From Deroplatys truncata (Eukaryota > Arthropoda > Insecta > Mantodea > Mantidae): a stretch of 64,000 bases of DNA. The notes under the pieces were generated by a model. That model saw only the letters and a program-made list of their open reading frames with translations, had not been told where the DNA came from and ran no database searches. Below, piece after piece: positions 44,673 through 56,689 of this stretch. Position 1 is the stretch's first letter. Each line of letters starts with the position of its first letter. The stretch spans positions 216,109,290 to 216,173,289 of the forward strand of contig CM060990.1 of assembly GCA_030765065.1 (NCBI GenBank). The letters run 5' to 3'. A program made the position numbers and the translations under genes.

Positions 44673-46970
44673 TAGGGCTAGGATTTTTATGATAGGGCAT
44701 ATATTTTTTGGTAGGACTGACATGCTCCTTAAATACATATAAATGCTTCTTATGAAACAGCGAAATGAATTAACCTAATTTGTTAAGTCATATTTTTTGC
44801 ATATATGGCCATTTCTCTCTGATAGAGCATATTTTAGTAAGTAAATGGTCATATTCGTCATATTTTCACTCTTTCAAGAAGAAAAGAACTTTCTCGTGCA
44901 ATTTATTTATTCCGTGTTACATTTCCCAGAATTGCGCACCTCATTTTGTTTCCTGGAAAATGGGATGTATCTACCTTCCATCCCTGTTTCCTTGAATTCA
45001 CAATACGGACTTCACCCTTATGCATCAGTGAGTTTGTGTAAGCTATTGTTACTCTATGAACAGGTAGCACTCTATGAACAGGCAGCTAAGTCATTCTGGA
45101 CCCTGGACTGCAGACAAGTGTCTAATTCACTCATTGTGTTATTCAGTCTTATTGTAGTTGTAAGCGTGTGCAGTACAGTTCAGAAAAAATGCCTAAAGTG
45201 AAGCAAAATGTTCAAGTAAGACTAAAAAGGTTTGTGTCTCAATATGGTGGGAAAGTATTTTCAAGTGATGGTATAATACTCTATTGTAAACTGTGCGACG
45301 TAAGAGTAACTGCTGAGAAGTCATTTAATGTTCAGCAGCATGTGGCAACAGATAAACACAACCGTGGAGTACAACGGATTGAAAATGAAAAAACCTACAG
45401 CAAATGCTCCTAGGGGAATCCCGCCAGTCTTATTCACCATTGTGCGAAGAACTTTGTACAGCTTTCCTTTGTGCTGATATTCTCTTACGTAAACTAAACC
45501 ATCCAAAATTTCGTGAATTCTTAGAAAAATACACAGGCAAAACTCTTCCTGATTCTTCCACATTAAGAAAGAACTTTGTCAGCCGAAGCTACGAAAAAAC
45601 ATTACAACAAATCAGACAACAGCTCGTAAATAAAAAAAATTGGGTATCAATTGATGAAACTACAGACTCTATGGGAAGATATATTGCAAATGTCGTTGTG
45701 GGAACTTTGAAAGATGGTCGAGGCCAAACGTCTCTAATAAACTGTGAACATTTAGAAAAAGTAAATTTTTCCACCATTTTTAAGTTGTTCGACAGATCTA
45801 TGGGTGCCATATGGCCCGAAGGTGTTAAGCATGACAATGTACTTCCCTTCGTAACGGATGCTGCACCTTATATGGTGAAAGTTGCCGATTCTCTAAAAGC
45901 ATTGTACAGTAAAATGGTGCATGTAACTTGTTTAGCTCACGCCTTGCACCGAGTTGCAGAGGAGATTCGTAGTAAATTCAGTGACGTTGACAAATTTATT
46001 GGATGTGTCAAAAAGATATTTTTGAAAGCCCCTTCACGTGTTGCAGCATTTAAGTTGTTAGCTCCAGACATTCCCTTGCCACCATCTCCCATTTTGACAA
46101 GATGGGGTCCTGGGTTGATGCCTGCAACTATTACTGCCAGAACTTCAACGTTGTGAAAAGCATCATTGATTCATTCGATGGCAGTGAAGCTACTTCAATT
46201 GGACTAGCTCAAGAATTAATACTAATGGTGAAGTTTCAGGCAAACTTTCATACATAAAATCAAATTTTAGATTTATTCCAGCTATCATAACTGCTTTGGA
46301 GGAATCAGAAGTGCCACTGGTGAAGCAGATAGAACAAGTGAAGAAAGTTGTTAATAAATTAGAGGGTGTTTGTGGTAAAGTGGGAAAAGAAGTGTCAAAG
46401 AAAATGGAAAAGATGTTAGAAAAAAACGAAGGGTATCATACACTGTGTTCCATTTCAATGATTTTATTGGGTGAAAAGTTCTCTCTTAATCATTCACATA
46501 TAGATTCAAATTATATTGTTCATTTTAAATATACTCCTCTTGTGTCAGCTGAAGTAGAAAGGAGCTTTTTGAAGTACAAGGCTTTGTTGGCTGACAATAG
46601 GAAATCTTTTTCATTTGAAAATTTGCACAAGGTCTTCATTGTGAATTGCAACTCAGAGCTTATATGAAGTAGAATGAGGATGTAAAAAGCACATAGGTTA
46701 ACTATGTTCCTATAATGTTAATAAAAATCATACTGGAATGTCAAATTGCATAGTTTAACTTGCTTCTCATGTGCATTTTATTCTCAAATAAATAGTTCAT
46801 TATCAAAACTGACTTACTAATTTATTTTACAATAGAAATTTTATCTCATTTTAATATTGTTAGGTCATATTTATTATGTTATTGTGCATATTTTGGTAAA
46901 TGTTTGATCATAACAGCATATTGTTGGTGCATATTATGGTGATTTTTAGGTCATAAATATCCTTGCCCTA
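44673..46970 (+). mobile_element. hAT DNA transposon inserted in the right arm
   Basis: Ends TAGGGCTAGGATTTTTATGA (left) and TAGGGCAAGGATATTTATGA (right, inverted). An exact 8-bp duplication GTAATGAT is at 44,665-44,672 and 46,971-46,978. The left arm keeps the unfilled site (ATCATTAC, 37,931-37,938, in the same context), which confirms both ends. Size 2,298 bp with one transposase gene. Confidence 0.96.
45189..46667 (+). pseudogene. hAT transposase (BED/CGGBP1-like family), two frameshifts
   Basis: Starts at MPKVKQNVQVRLKRFVSQYG (45,189). The N-terminal zinc finger shows YCKLCDVRVTAEKSFNVQQH with TDKH (C-x2-C...H-x4-H). The middle part includes LPDSSTLRKNF, WVSIDETTDSMGRYIANVVV (catalytic Asp region), FVTDAAPYMVKVADSL and CLAHALHRVAEEIR. 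The C-terminal part has TPLVSAEVERSFLKYKALLA and DNRKSFSFENLHK, the dimerisation block. The frame shifts near 45,400 and near 46,105 (just before the conserved TRWG-W segment) and again before 46,296. Otherwise it is nearly complete, about 490 codons. Confidence 0.9.
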
Positions 46971-48647
46971 GTAATGATATATGTTAAACACGTTTTTTGA
47001 TATCGCTGATTGAAAGAGACAATATGCGCAAAAACAGAGAGTTGAACATGTTTAACCATGCTCGGTGATGCCCGTAGGTCGTCGTGCAGGTTCGTGTGCT
47101 TGGAGGAAGTGTAGGGATGTTACGATCGTGTATATCTATGTTCGGAGATGTCCGTAGATCCTCGTGAAGGTTCGGCTGCTCTCTGAGAGAACTGCCCGCC
47201 GGCAGAGTCGGTGCCAGCATGACGCCGGCTATAATGAATGGAGGCCTGCCTCGTGGGAACGGGTCTCTCTCTTTTTCACCCTCAAACAAAAGGTAGGCGT
47301 GGTATAATAGCACAGGCTCCAATAGTTCTTTTGTTACCGTGACACCAGTCTGATCTTTTGTTATATATGCCAGGTGCGCGTGTTTGGAGAGAATAGAATG
47401 CTGTGAGGGAGGGGGTTTCTATATGTGTGACCTTCCTAACGAACACCTTTGCGGAAGAATGGATTGGAGATAATTGCGCTTGTTCTTTTGTCACAAAGCA
47501 TAATCTATTACACCATTGTTCATTTTGACAGCAAAAAGGTACGGTGTTTGTTATATTGCTCAGGTGCGCGTGTTTAGAGAAAGAATAGAATGCAGCTGGG
47601 GGAGGGTGTTGCTACAGGTGTGACTTTCCTAAAGTGCACGTGTGCGGAAATGGAATGGGGAGAACAGCATCTGCTCCTTTGTTACGAAGCATAATTTATT
47701 ATACCATTGTTCATTTTGACAGGTGATGGACAACCTTAATTGCATGCCTGTCAACCTTCCCATTATACTTCACAAAATTTATGACCTCAGCTGCAACCAA
47801 AAAGGTACCAGGGGGCGTGACAGGTGGAGGCCTAATTAGCATATTTATTGCACATTCCTGCATATTAAGTGGGCTGGAATCCCTAAGAGTATCCTACTGA
47901 CTTAGGGGTTTTTTCCACTAAAGACCACTCCTAGTATAACGTACAAATGATCTATACCTTAGACCTTTTATTGTTAAAGTTCTTGAATAATGCGGTTCTT
48001 TGTGTAGCAGTTTTTAACCACAATCCCTAAGACCTATCATCCTTATCCCCACCTCTCCCATATAAACGCATTTCCCCTTCCTTCAACTATATCCTAGCAT
48101 AGGATCTATCTCTCTCTTTCTCTCCGTTTTCCTCGTCTCTCCCATATAAACGCATACTCTGTCATTCAACCGTTGGTAGGCTAATAACTCTCCTCAGTTT
48201 TCTATCTCTCTCATATAAACGCATCAATCTTACCATCTCCCTCGCATTCCCATCTCTCCAGTATAAGCCTATATTCCCGTCCTTCAGCATCTGTCTAGCC
48301 TAGCACCTCTGCACGTATTCACTATCTCTCTCATATAAAGCGCATTCCCTTCCTTCTACAACTGTCTAGCCTAGCATCGCCCCTGTATTCCCTATCTCTC
48401 TCATATAAAACCCATTCCCCTCCTTCTACCACTGTCTAGCCCAGCATCGACACCGTATTCCCTATCTCTCCCATACAAACGCATTTCCCTTATTCAACCC
48501 GTCTAGCCTAACTTCAGGCCTCATATTCCCTATCTCTCCCATATAAACGCATTTTCCTCAGTGAACCGTCGCATTCACCCTCGATTTCCCTATCGTTTCC
48601 CATATAAATGCAAAACAGTGTTCTCGCTTTCTTCTATATAAGGTACT

Positions 48648-48653
48648 CACGTA
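48648..48653. repeat. Right target-site duplication CACGTA of the Polinton-like element
   Basis: Abuts the outermost base of the right inverted repeat and matches 36,213-36,218 exactly. Confidence 0.85.
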
Positions 48654-48861
48654 TAATCGAGAAAAAATACTCGCTATGGTTTCAGCATTGGATCTCCTCA
48701 CTCAAGTGGGCTTTTGTTTCAACTCTGTTTTACCAATGAACCGCATATTCGAACTTCTGCAACAAATCGTATTCGACAGTTTTATCAATGGAGTACCGTA
48801 TCTTAATTGCTGTTTGTGCATTAATTCCAATTATAAATTCACAAAATTGAATTAGGCTTTA

Positions 48862-49097
48862 TTTATGGACCCTCTTTAACTGCTGTGGTCCTTAGCATCC
48901 CATTCTATATTGGGCGTGAAAGACTGGTAATTTTGCTCACAGGTCTCTTTATCAGGCTTGAGGTTATTTTACGTGACGTAAATCTACGACACGGGACCAC
49001 CGGCTTTACTTCCCTTCCGAAGGAAGCCATGCTAAGGATTTGTACGCCCAAAACAAGCCATCGCCCTCCGCCGGATTTGAACCCGCGACCTATACAT
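48862..49097 (-). mobile_element. tRNA-derived SINE, copy 2 (truncated head)
   Basis: Diverged copy of 4,913-5,212; shares CCTTCCGAAGGAAG, TCTACGACACGGGAC and the B-box region ATTTGAACCCGCGACCT. It stops before the outer part of the tRNA head seen in copy 1. Confidence 0.65.
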
Positions 49098-49324
49098 TCA
49101 CAATACTCTCAAAACTATTTGCCTAATATTCCTCTACAATCCTTGAAAACGTTTCATCAAATTTTTTAAACATTCTGTATATTAGATTTTCTTATATATT
49201 TTGTTCCCTAAAATGTATGTGTTTTTTTTAATCTGGTAGACTTTGTAATTTCACATCTTAGGTCGTTTTGTATATTTTGTACCTTGACACTAATTTACAA
49301 TCTTACGCCAGCAAACATACATAG

Positions 49325-50262
49325 CCATTGTGTGAGGTTTATGAGGAAACAATAATGAGTGATGGAATGGTGAGAAGTGGGTGAGACGGTTAACGAAGGT
49401 CGTGAAAATGTTTATGATGAGCCGCGGAGCGGTCGACCGTCTGTGATCATAGATGATTTGGTACAGCTTGTGGAAGACAACACTCGCGAGGACAGATATT
49501 TCACTATATCAGTGTTGTCTTCGTATTTTCCACAAATTTCAAGGCCTGTCCTCTACAACATTGTGACGCTTAGGATTTCGGAAATTGCCTCAACATGGTG
49601 CCCAAAAATCTTGTTGAACACAAGAACAAGCGACCTGCCGCTGCAGTGACTTTTCTCACGAGATAAGCTGAGGAAGGCAATGATTTGCTAACGGACATCC
49701 TTACAGGTGATGAGACATGGGTGTCTCACATCACTCCTGAATCAAAGCAACAATCCATGGAGTGGAGGCACACATCTCCCCTGAAGAAGAAATTCAAACT
49801 GATATATCCACTCGCAATATCATGTGCACGGTTTTCTGGGACAGACAAGCTATTCTGCTGATTAAGTTCTTGCCCAGGAATGCGACAATAACAAAGACGT
49901 CTATTGTGAGACACTACGATAGTTCAGTCGTACAATACAGAACAAACGGTGTGGTATGCTTTCGGTTCATGATGCTCGGCCACACACAGCAAAACAAACT
50001 CAAGATCTGATTGGGAACAATTCGACCACTCTCCCTACAGTCCGGATTTGGCACAAGCGATTTTCATGTGTTTATCCATCTGAAGAAATTCCTTGGTGGA
50101 AAACATTTCAATGGCGATGAAATTGTGAAACAAGACGTGCATACCTGACTTCCATCGTAGCTGGAATCGTTCTTTGACGAAGGCATACAAAAACTGGTTT
50201 CCCGTTATGACGAGTACCCCAATAAGGGCAGTGACTATGTGGAGAAGCAGCGTAAGAAGTAA
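49325..50262 (+). pseudogene. Mariner transposase, broken
   Basis: Plus-strand pieces: ENVYDEPRSGRPSVIIDDLV (49,405-49,465), the GRPS linker and second helix-turn-helix (FTISVLSSYFPQISRPVLYN), LTGDETWVSHITPESKQQSM (near 49,710-49,765; ETW after the first catalytic Asp, here in ILTGDETW), ARPHTA-type region (near 49,975), LIGNNSTTLPTVRIW replacing the FGWEQFDHSPYSPDL stretch through a frameshift, and KKFLGGKHFNGDE (50,081-50,120). At least three shifts. Same family as the 33.6-kb copy. Confidence 0.78.
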
Positions 50263-50346
50263 GGTAATGAATGACAAAGTATTTGGAAAAAAATGTTCTG
50301 TTGTTTTTTAAAAAATTATCGGTACTTGCTTTAAAAACACGCATCG
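49330..50346 (+). mobile_element. Mariner element, left end missing or diverged
   Basis: The right end ACTTGCTTTAAAAACACGCATCG is followed by TA (50,347-50,348) and matches the ends of the deleted copy at 33,585-34,252. The left inverted repeat was not found; coding similarity begins near 49,325. Confidence 0.75.
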
Positions 50347-50348
50347 TA

Positions 50349-50777
50349 TATAACTCGAGTTAATATATAGAATGAAATATACAAAAGGAACTACGGTGTC
50401 GAATTATAAAATCAATCACATTCAAACACACGGCAATAATTTGTTGTTTTTTCGGGAAAGGACCATTCTACTTAACAAACAGAAAGAGAAAAAAAAATAA
50501 CGCACTATGTAAACGTCAGCTGAACTATATGTCGGACTATAAAACCGTTATTCAGGCTAAGAGAAACGTCAACATTGTTGGAAGGGCTTTCTAGTCCGAT
50601 ATACCGTTTGTGTGCTGTCTCCGTGCTTAAAAAGTACGTCAACTATTTATTATGATAAGTGGCCCTTATGTGTCCATTATTAAACAGTGTGTCGACCGTC
50701 AAGTGTGCTTTATTTTGTGTGCGTTTTCAATCTTTTAGTCCGCTGATAACGGGGTAAACCCGAAATAATGAACTTAC

Positions 50778-50821
<44 letters not shown>

Positions 50822-51707
50822 CTGCGTGTTTTTCTTTCACCGAGAACAATCTTGTTCTTTCATTGTGTAACGCGAAAAATACAGATACAGCTGGACTGTA
50901 CGAAATATCTAAAATTATTGTTATTTTGAGAAACAGAACGTTATACAATATTTAAGAATACTATCCAGCACCGTGGTACAGGAATAGTGCGTCTACTGCT
51001 GTAACCCGAAACCAATGTTAAGGAAAGAGCTCACTGAAATTAAAAATAGAATATTACTGTTCTGTACGTACACTGATTGCACGCGTTAAACTCGTGCAAT
51101 TTACAGTCTTCACAGACCAATATTTCACCGGATTTTTCCCTGGGAATCCATTATGCCATCCGATACGTGCTATGTATGCCGCGAATCATTTTTACGCAAG
51201 GGTTAATTAGCCGTTAATCAAATCGGTAAAAATGACGCTACAGTGGTGTCAAATTGAACTAATATTTTTCGATGAATCCGATGATGTCTTAGATTTCTTG
51301 TCCTATCCCAATTCGGTAATGTAATGCCAGTATTGTATTTCTCAGTCGAACTTTGAGGTTTATCAACACTGAACGTTGAATGTCACTGAATCGATGTAAT
51401 TAAGCGTTCTATAAAGGGTTGTAGCAATACAATCAAGATACCTGCCGCCGCTTAGAGATGATGTAATACTGAATACGCTATTATAAAAAAATACACGCAA
51501 TACGTTCATTACACATTCCGTTATAGTTACAAAGCGAACACCGATAGCCAAGCGATTAAGAACCTGATGCTATATGCTAGCCTTAAAATAGCATACTGAT
51601 TCCATGCATTCGCGACAAACAGCTGGATGTTGAAAGGACTTTAACAGAATGCTCATGTAGTAAAAACAATTTGAATTTTTAATAGCAGATAGGTATCAGA
51701 AATAAAA
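50349..51707. other. Non-coding sequence
   Basis: No gene recognised. Contains a (GT)n run at 50,778-50,818. The left end of the polymerase element should lie in or left of this stretch, but no terminal array or inverted copy of 57,9xx was found here. Confidence 0.4.
50778..50818. repeat. (GT)n microsatellite
   Basis: About 20 GT dinucleotides. Confidence 0.97.
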
Positions 51708-54700
51708 TATGGAAAATGCGGGAAGAAGTTCCTCCGAGGTTATCACAAGAGAAGACACGAGATGTCTTGCAAGAAGCTCTTCAAATGCAAGTATTGTAAT
51801 GTAACCTTCAATGATGGTTATAACAGTCAGCAACACGAAGATGTATGTGAAATAAGCAGTCCTCAGAAGAAAAGGTGATTGGAGCTCACTAAATATCAAT
51901 TATCAACAATGCAGGACTGTGATATGAAAGAATACGAGACATCGTTCGAAGGACGATTGAAATCGTGTTTTATACCATGCGATTCATCTAAGGAGATGAA
52001 TATGTATCAGCACGAGGCAAAACAACGGATAATCCAGCCTGTACATAAAGAGCTTAGCATTCACAAGAGTGTGAAAATGAATCTGCGGATGAGTGCCGAT
52101 TTGTAAACAGTATCGGAAAAAGCTGTGACAAAACATTTAAAACACGAAATCGGCCTGTGTTTCTAGAAACGGATCTGGACTTACGTTGGAAGCGAAATAC
52201 AATAAATTGGGCACTGAAATGGAGGAATCACAGCTTAAGGGCAGCAGCTGGGCCTTGCTTGTGTGGAGGGAGTTCGACTTCATATCAACAACTACAATCC
52301 TTTACGAGGAAGTAGCTACATGCCATTACCGTCATCTGTTGAAGCAAGAAAAGCCTGCGTAAACATCCAGAACTATAACGACGAGAAATGTTTCATGTAT
52401 TCTGTACTATCCAAATTCATAGGGAAGAATGCACAAGGTGTGAGCAAATATAAGTAACCACGAGATAAGTACGACTTCAGCTGCGTTTCCTATCCCACTC
52501 CACTTTCTCAAATACCTAAATTTGAGAAGCTTAACAGTATGTCTATTAGCGTTTTCGGGATGGATGAGAAGCATGAAGTGTATCAATAAAGGTTTCTGAG
52601 ACTGAACTACTTGAACACCGTGACTTGCTACTATTGAGTGACACTACTGGAAAACACCACTGAGTATATAAAGAATTTTGAGAACCTGGTTCGATGTCAG
52701 AACACTAAATGTAATGGACGTGTTTATACCTGCAAGCGCTGCTTTACACATTTTGATGATCGATATGCGCGAAGTGGACTGGAAAAACTAAAAGAACATG
52801 CAACCATCTGTAACCAACATGATGTTGCAAGGGTAGTTATGCCTACCAAGGAGAAATCAATTGTACAGTTTAAAATGTTAAGAGAATGCTGAACTTTATG
52901 TCATCTATGCAGATTTTGAGAGTATTCTCACTCCTTGTCATACGTGTACACCCAATCCTGAAACTTCCTATACAACCCCTTATCAAGAGCACACACCAAT
53001 GAGCTTGTGTGTTTACGTGAAGCCATCATCCAGTGTTGAACACCTCGAAACTGGTCTTCGTAAGCAACCCTATGTATATCGTGGTTATGATGCTGCTCAG
53101 AAGTTTATGGCATATCTGTCGTCCCTTGCAAAGAAGATTGGCAATGTATACAACTCTACTACGCCTCTGAAATGTACCGATCAACAGCAAAAGGATTTTG
53201 AGTCTTCTATAGTATGCTACTTGTGTGGAAAATCCTTTACAGAAGAGAACTACAAAGTACGCGACCATGTCACATCAGCGGTGAATATCGTGGAAGTCTT
53301 CATAATGAATGCAATTCCGCATGCAAAACACCTAAATATATTCCTGTCTTCATGCATAACCTTAGCGGATATGACTCTCATTTCATTGTTAAGGAATTGG
53401 GGTGCACAAGTGAACGTGCGGAGGTAGTTCCTAACTCTGAAGAAAGCTATATCTCATTCTCAAAGTATGTCGGAGATATAAAGCTTCGGTTTGTGGATAG
53501 CTTTCGATTCTTGAGTACAAGCTTGGATAAGGTGGTGAAAAATCTAACTTCCTAACCTGAAACATTGAAGTACTTCGGAGAAGACAAATTTAAGTTGATG
53601 ACTCGTAAAGGAGTATTTCTCTATGATTACGTTACATCATGGGATGTTTTGAACGAAACCTGTCCGCCTCCTAAGGCCTCCTTCTACAATAAATTTGTTG
53701 AAGAAGAAATTAATGATGTCTACTACGATCATGGTAGAAATGTATGGAGACTGTTTAATGTGAGAAACCTGGCAGAATACAGTGACCTCTACTTAACCTC
53801 AGATGTACTTCTTCTAGCTGATGTCATTGAGACATTCAGAGAGCAGACCCTCAGAACACACAAAGTCGATCCCGCTCATTATTTCACCTCTCCAGGGCTT
53901 ACATGGGATGCCATGTTGCTGTATACAGGAATTCAGCTGGAACTGTTAGAAGATTATGATCAACTACTCATGGTGGAATCCGGTATAGGAGGAGGTTTAT
54001 GTTTAGGTTAAGTTTCCCACCGGTATGCCGAAGCAAATAACGCCTACGTGGATAAGTATGATCCGTCGACACCAACCCAATTTATTACATACGAGGACGC
54101 CTATAACCAGTATGGTTGGGAAATGTGTCACGCTCTCCCTTATGGTGGATTTGAGTGGGTGTCACCTGAATAAATCGAATTAGAAAAGCTACAAGATGAT
54201 CCTCATGGATACATATTAGAAGTCGTCATCCAGTATCCTGTAAAACTTCAAGTTCTACACAACGATCTACCTTTCCTGCCTGAGTGTATGAAGCCTAAGG
54301 AGTCATCTACAAAGAAACTGATACCCCATCTTGGACCTCGAAAGAAGTATCTAGTACATTACATGACTTTGAAGCAAGCTCTTAATCATGGGCTACTGCT
54401 AACAAAAATCCATCGTGTTCTACAATTCCGACAGTCTCAGTGGTTAAAACCTTATGTTGAATTCTACAACAGGCTACAACAGGCAGCAAATGACTTCGAG
54501 AAGGACCCCTACAAATCTTTATCAACGCTATGTTTGGAAAAACTATGGAGAACCTACGTAATCGTATTGATATACGACTGGTTACAAATGAGAAGACACT
54601 GGAAAAGTTGATTGCCCAGCCTACGTTTATCGATAGTACAATATATACTACCAATCAAGCTGCTGTACATATGGTCTATCGTCAGGTCGTGTTCAACAAA

Positions 54701-55298
54701 CCTATATACATTGGTATGAGTGTGTTGGACATCTCCAAGACATTAAGGTACCACCATCATTACGACGTGTTTTTGCCATATTATGGGGCTGAAAACCTGA
54801 AGCTTAGGTATATGGACACTGATTCATTCATTCATTCATCGTGTGACAACTGAAGATGTGTACCAGGACAAGCTACGTTTTCTCGAGCATCTGGATGCAG
54901 TTGATTACCCTGTCAACCATATATGGTACTCTACTCAGAACAAAAAGGTGCTGGGGAAATTTAAAGATAAGGCTAATAGCAAAATCACCCTGCGCTTTAT
55001 TGGTCTTCGACCTAAGATATACACATTAGACATTTAAGGCTCAATGATAAAAAAGATTAAAGGTATAAAACGTAATGCTATTAAGCAGTATATTACATTT
55101 GATAGCTATACAGACTGTCTTAAAACCCGTGAAATCATAAGAACGCCCATGAATCTGATCCTGTCACGAGAGCATGCTGTTACCACCGTGCAAGTGAATA
55201 AAATCACATTGACCTCTTTCGATGATAAAAGAGTTATTGCCGAGGATGGAATAACTACATATGCATATGGACATTACAGTATTACAAACAGCGCTTAA
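51708..55298 (+). pseudogene. Polinton-type DNA polymerase B, broken by many stops and shifts
   Basis: Pieces in order on plus: a C2H2-like finger (FKCKYCNVTFNDGYNSQQHE, near 51,770-51,850); ACVNIQNYNDEKCFMYSVLS (52,354-52,412); YTCKRCFTHFDDRYARSGL (52,725-52,785); exonuclease I IYADFESILTP (52,903-52,935); CYLCGKSFTEENYKVRDH (53,215-53,270); exonuclease II MHNLSGYDSHFIVKELG (near 53,355-53,405); KGVFLYDYVTSWDVLNE; exonuclease III YLTSDVLLLADVIETFREQ (53,790-53,848); polymerase A region YEDAYNQYGW (54,090-54,119); motif B NAMFGKTMENLRNRIDIRLV (54,524-54,583); motif C LRYMDTDSFIH (54,803-54,835). This is the protein-primed family-B type used by Polintons. At least ten breaks; clearly dead. Confidence 0.88.
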
Positions 55299-55690
55299 GA
55301 GAATGTAAGCCGAAGATGAAGATCTTCTGCGTGAGTCTACAACTTAAAAAAATGGAAGTTTGTTCATGTGATGTGTATACACTAAGCATACACCTGATGA
55401 ATAAAGAAAAAGATGGAAGGGGAGGCGTTAACCCTGCCATTAGGAGCAATCCTAGTGCTAATCTAAAGTCTAGATAAAGGGGAGAGGCGCCTACAACGAA
55501 CTAAAATAAAGGTATGTTGACGTAAAACTTTTCAATTTGTAAACCAATATGTAGTTTATCCCTCTCCGTCTCGCACACTAACTGTTTAACATATAAAAGG
55601 TTTGTAAGATTTAGAAAAAAAAGTATATAAAGTGTTGTAACGTTGGATGCGAAACGTTTATAATCTATATACTCTCTAAATTAACATGAA
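55299..55690. other. Spacer between polymerase gene and terminal repeats
   Basis: No gene seen. ATGAATAAAGAAAAAG near 55,397 may supply a poly(A) signal (AATAAA) for the polymerase gene. Confidence 0.35.
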
Positions 55691-56480
55691 TACCTGTGAT
55701 ACTATCGCAATTACCTGTTAAAATGACTTAAATACCTGTGATACTACACGATTAATATGAAATTGACCTAAATAGCTCTGATACGAATCCCTGCTCGAAA
55801 TTAACACGACCACCTGTGATACTAATGGGTTTATCCTAAATATCGATGATACTAGCTGAATTGCCTGCTAAAATGACTCAATACATTTGAGACAATCTTA
55901 ATCACCTGCAATTGCCTTAAATAGCTGTGATACAAATCGCTAATCGAAATTATCACGAGTATCTGAAGCTATACTGATTATCCTAAATACCTACGATATT
56001 ACCTGAACTAGCTGTGAAATGCTAAACTATGCTATATCCAACCCTGGTATCTATCCTCCTGTGATACTAGCTGAATTAGCCTGAATACCTACGATACTAG
56101 CTGAATTACCTGTGATGTCATACACAGCTATGATACGCCCCGCATATGGAATCTTTCCTCCTGTGATACTACATGAATCAACCTAAACACCTATGAGACT
56201 TGAATTATCCTAAATACCTACGATACTATCTGAATTACATGTGAAATCATACGGAACTATGCTATACCCGCTTCCCAGAACCTGTCCCATCCTGTGATAC
56301 TATCTGAATTATCTTAAACAACTATGATACCAGCTGAATTTCCTGTGAAATCATCTGGAGCTATACACACCCAAACCATGGAATCTATCCTTGTGTGATA
56401 CTACCTGAATTAACCCAAACACCTATGATACTTGAGTTATCTTAAATACATAGGAAACTATCTAAATTACCTGTCTTATC
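55690..56480 (+). repeat. Degenerate tandem array with ACCTGTGATACTA motif
   Basis: About twenty short degenerate units of 30-45 bp built from AATACCTGTGATACTA, CTGAATTACCTGTGA and AAATCATA-like pieces. Not found in the 36-48.6-kb element. Confidence 0.8.
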
Positions 56481-56498
56481 CAGGAGAAGGGTGGCCAC

Positions 56499-56608
56499 GT
56501 TTTTAGCGTAAGTGGATTACGTTTTTGAGCGAAAGGGTTACCTTTTTGCGTGGGTGAGTTACCTTTTTAGCCTGAGTGAGTTAGCTTTTTAGCGTGAGTG
56601 GGTTACGT
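56499..56608 (+). repeat. Five tandem units of 21-22 bp
   Basis: Units follow the pattern GTTTTTAGCGTAAGTGGATTAC with minor changes (GTGAGTGGGTTAC, GGGTGAGTTAC). Directly precedes the terminal CATATAAACGC array. Confidence 0.85.
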
Positions 56609-56689
56609 GCTGAAGCTGTCTAGAATTGGCGCTTTAACATTGCCAGGAAACAGCTTTCCGTGACGATTGCGTCTAAAGTCGTTTTCACT

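Larger units (their letters stand above)
36219..48647. mobile_element. Polinton/Maverick-like virus-derived element with 3.5-kb inverted repeats and capsid-type genes
   Basis: The ends (GGTAGCTTATATAG at left, AGTACCTTATATAG inverted at right) are the tips of inverted repeats spanning 36,219-39,735 and 42,858-48,647. A perfect 6-bp duplication flanks the element. The single-copy core (39,736-42,857) holds remnants of two capsid-type genes on minus and one unknown ORF on plus. No polymerase, integrase, ATPase or protease gene is seen. Subtracting the hAT insertion, the element is about 10.1 kb. Small size, missing integrase and very long repeat arms suggest a deletion derivative moved by proteins supplied in trans, or a distinct lineage. 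The arms have diverged at many positions, so the insertion is not recent. Confidence 0.82.
42858..48647 (-). repeat. Right terminal inverted repeat (3.5 kb plus a 2.3-kb hAT)
   Basis: Same parts as the left arm in mirror order. The terminal array with CCCATATAAACGCATT is at about 48,040-48,640, the two-copy tandem at about 47,340-47,720, the GCACGA-containing block at about 47,070-47,170, and the promoter and leader at 43,450-43,653. It has a TG microsatellite absent from the left arm and the hAT at 44,673-46,970. Removing the hAT and one 8-bp duplication leaves 3,484 bp. Confidence 0.87.

Noticed and set aside
36213..48653. Assembly artefact (false inverted duplication)
   Set aside because: The arms differ at many positions, one carries a hAT and a TG expansion, and a target duplication flanks the whole, so a real inverted repeat is the better explanation.
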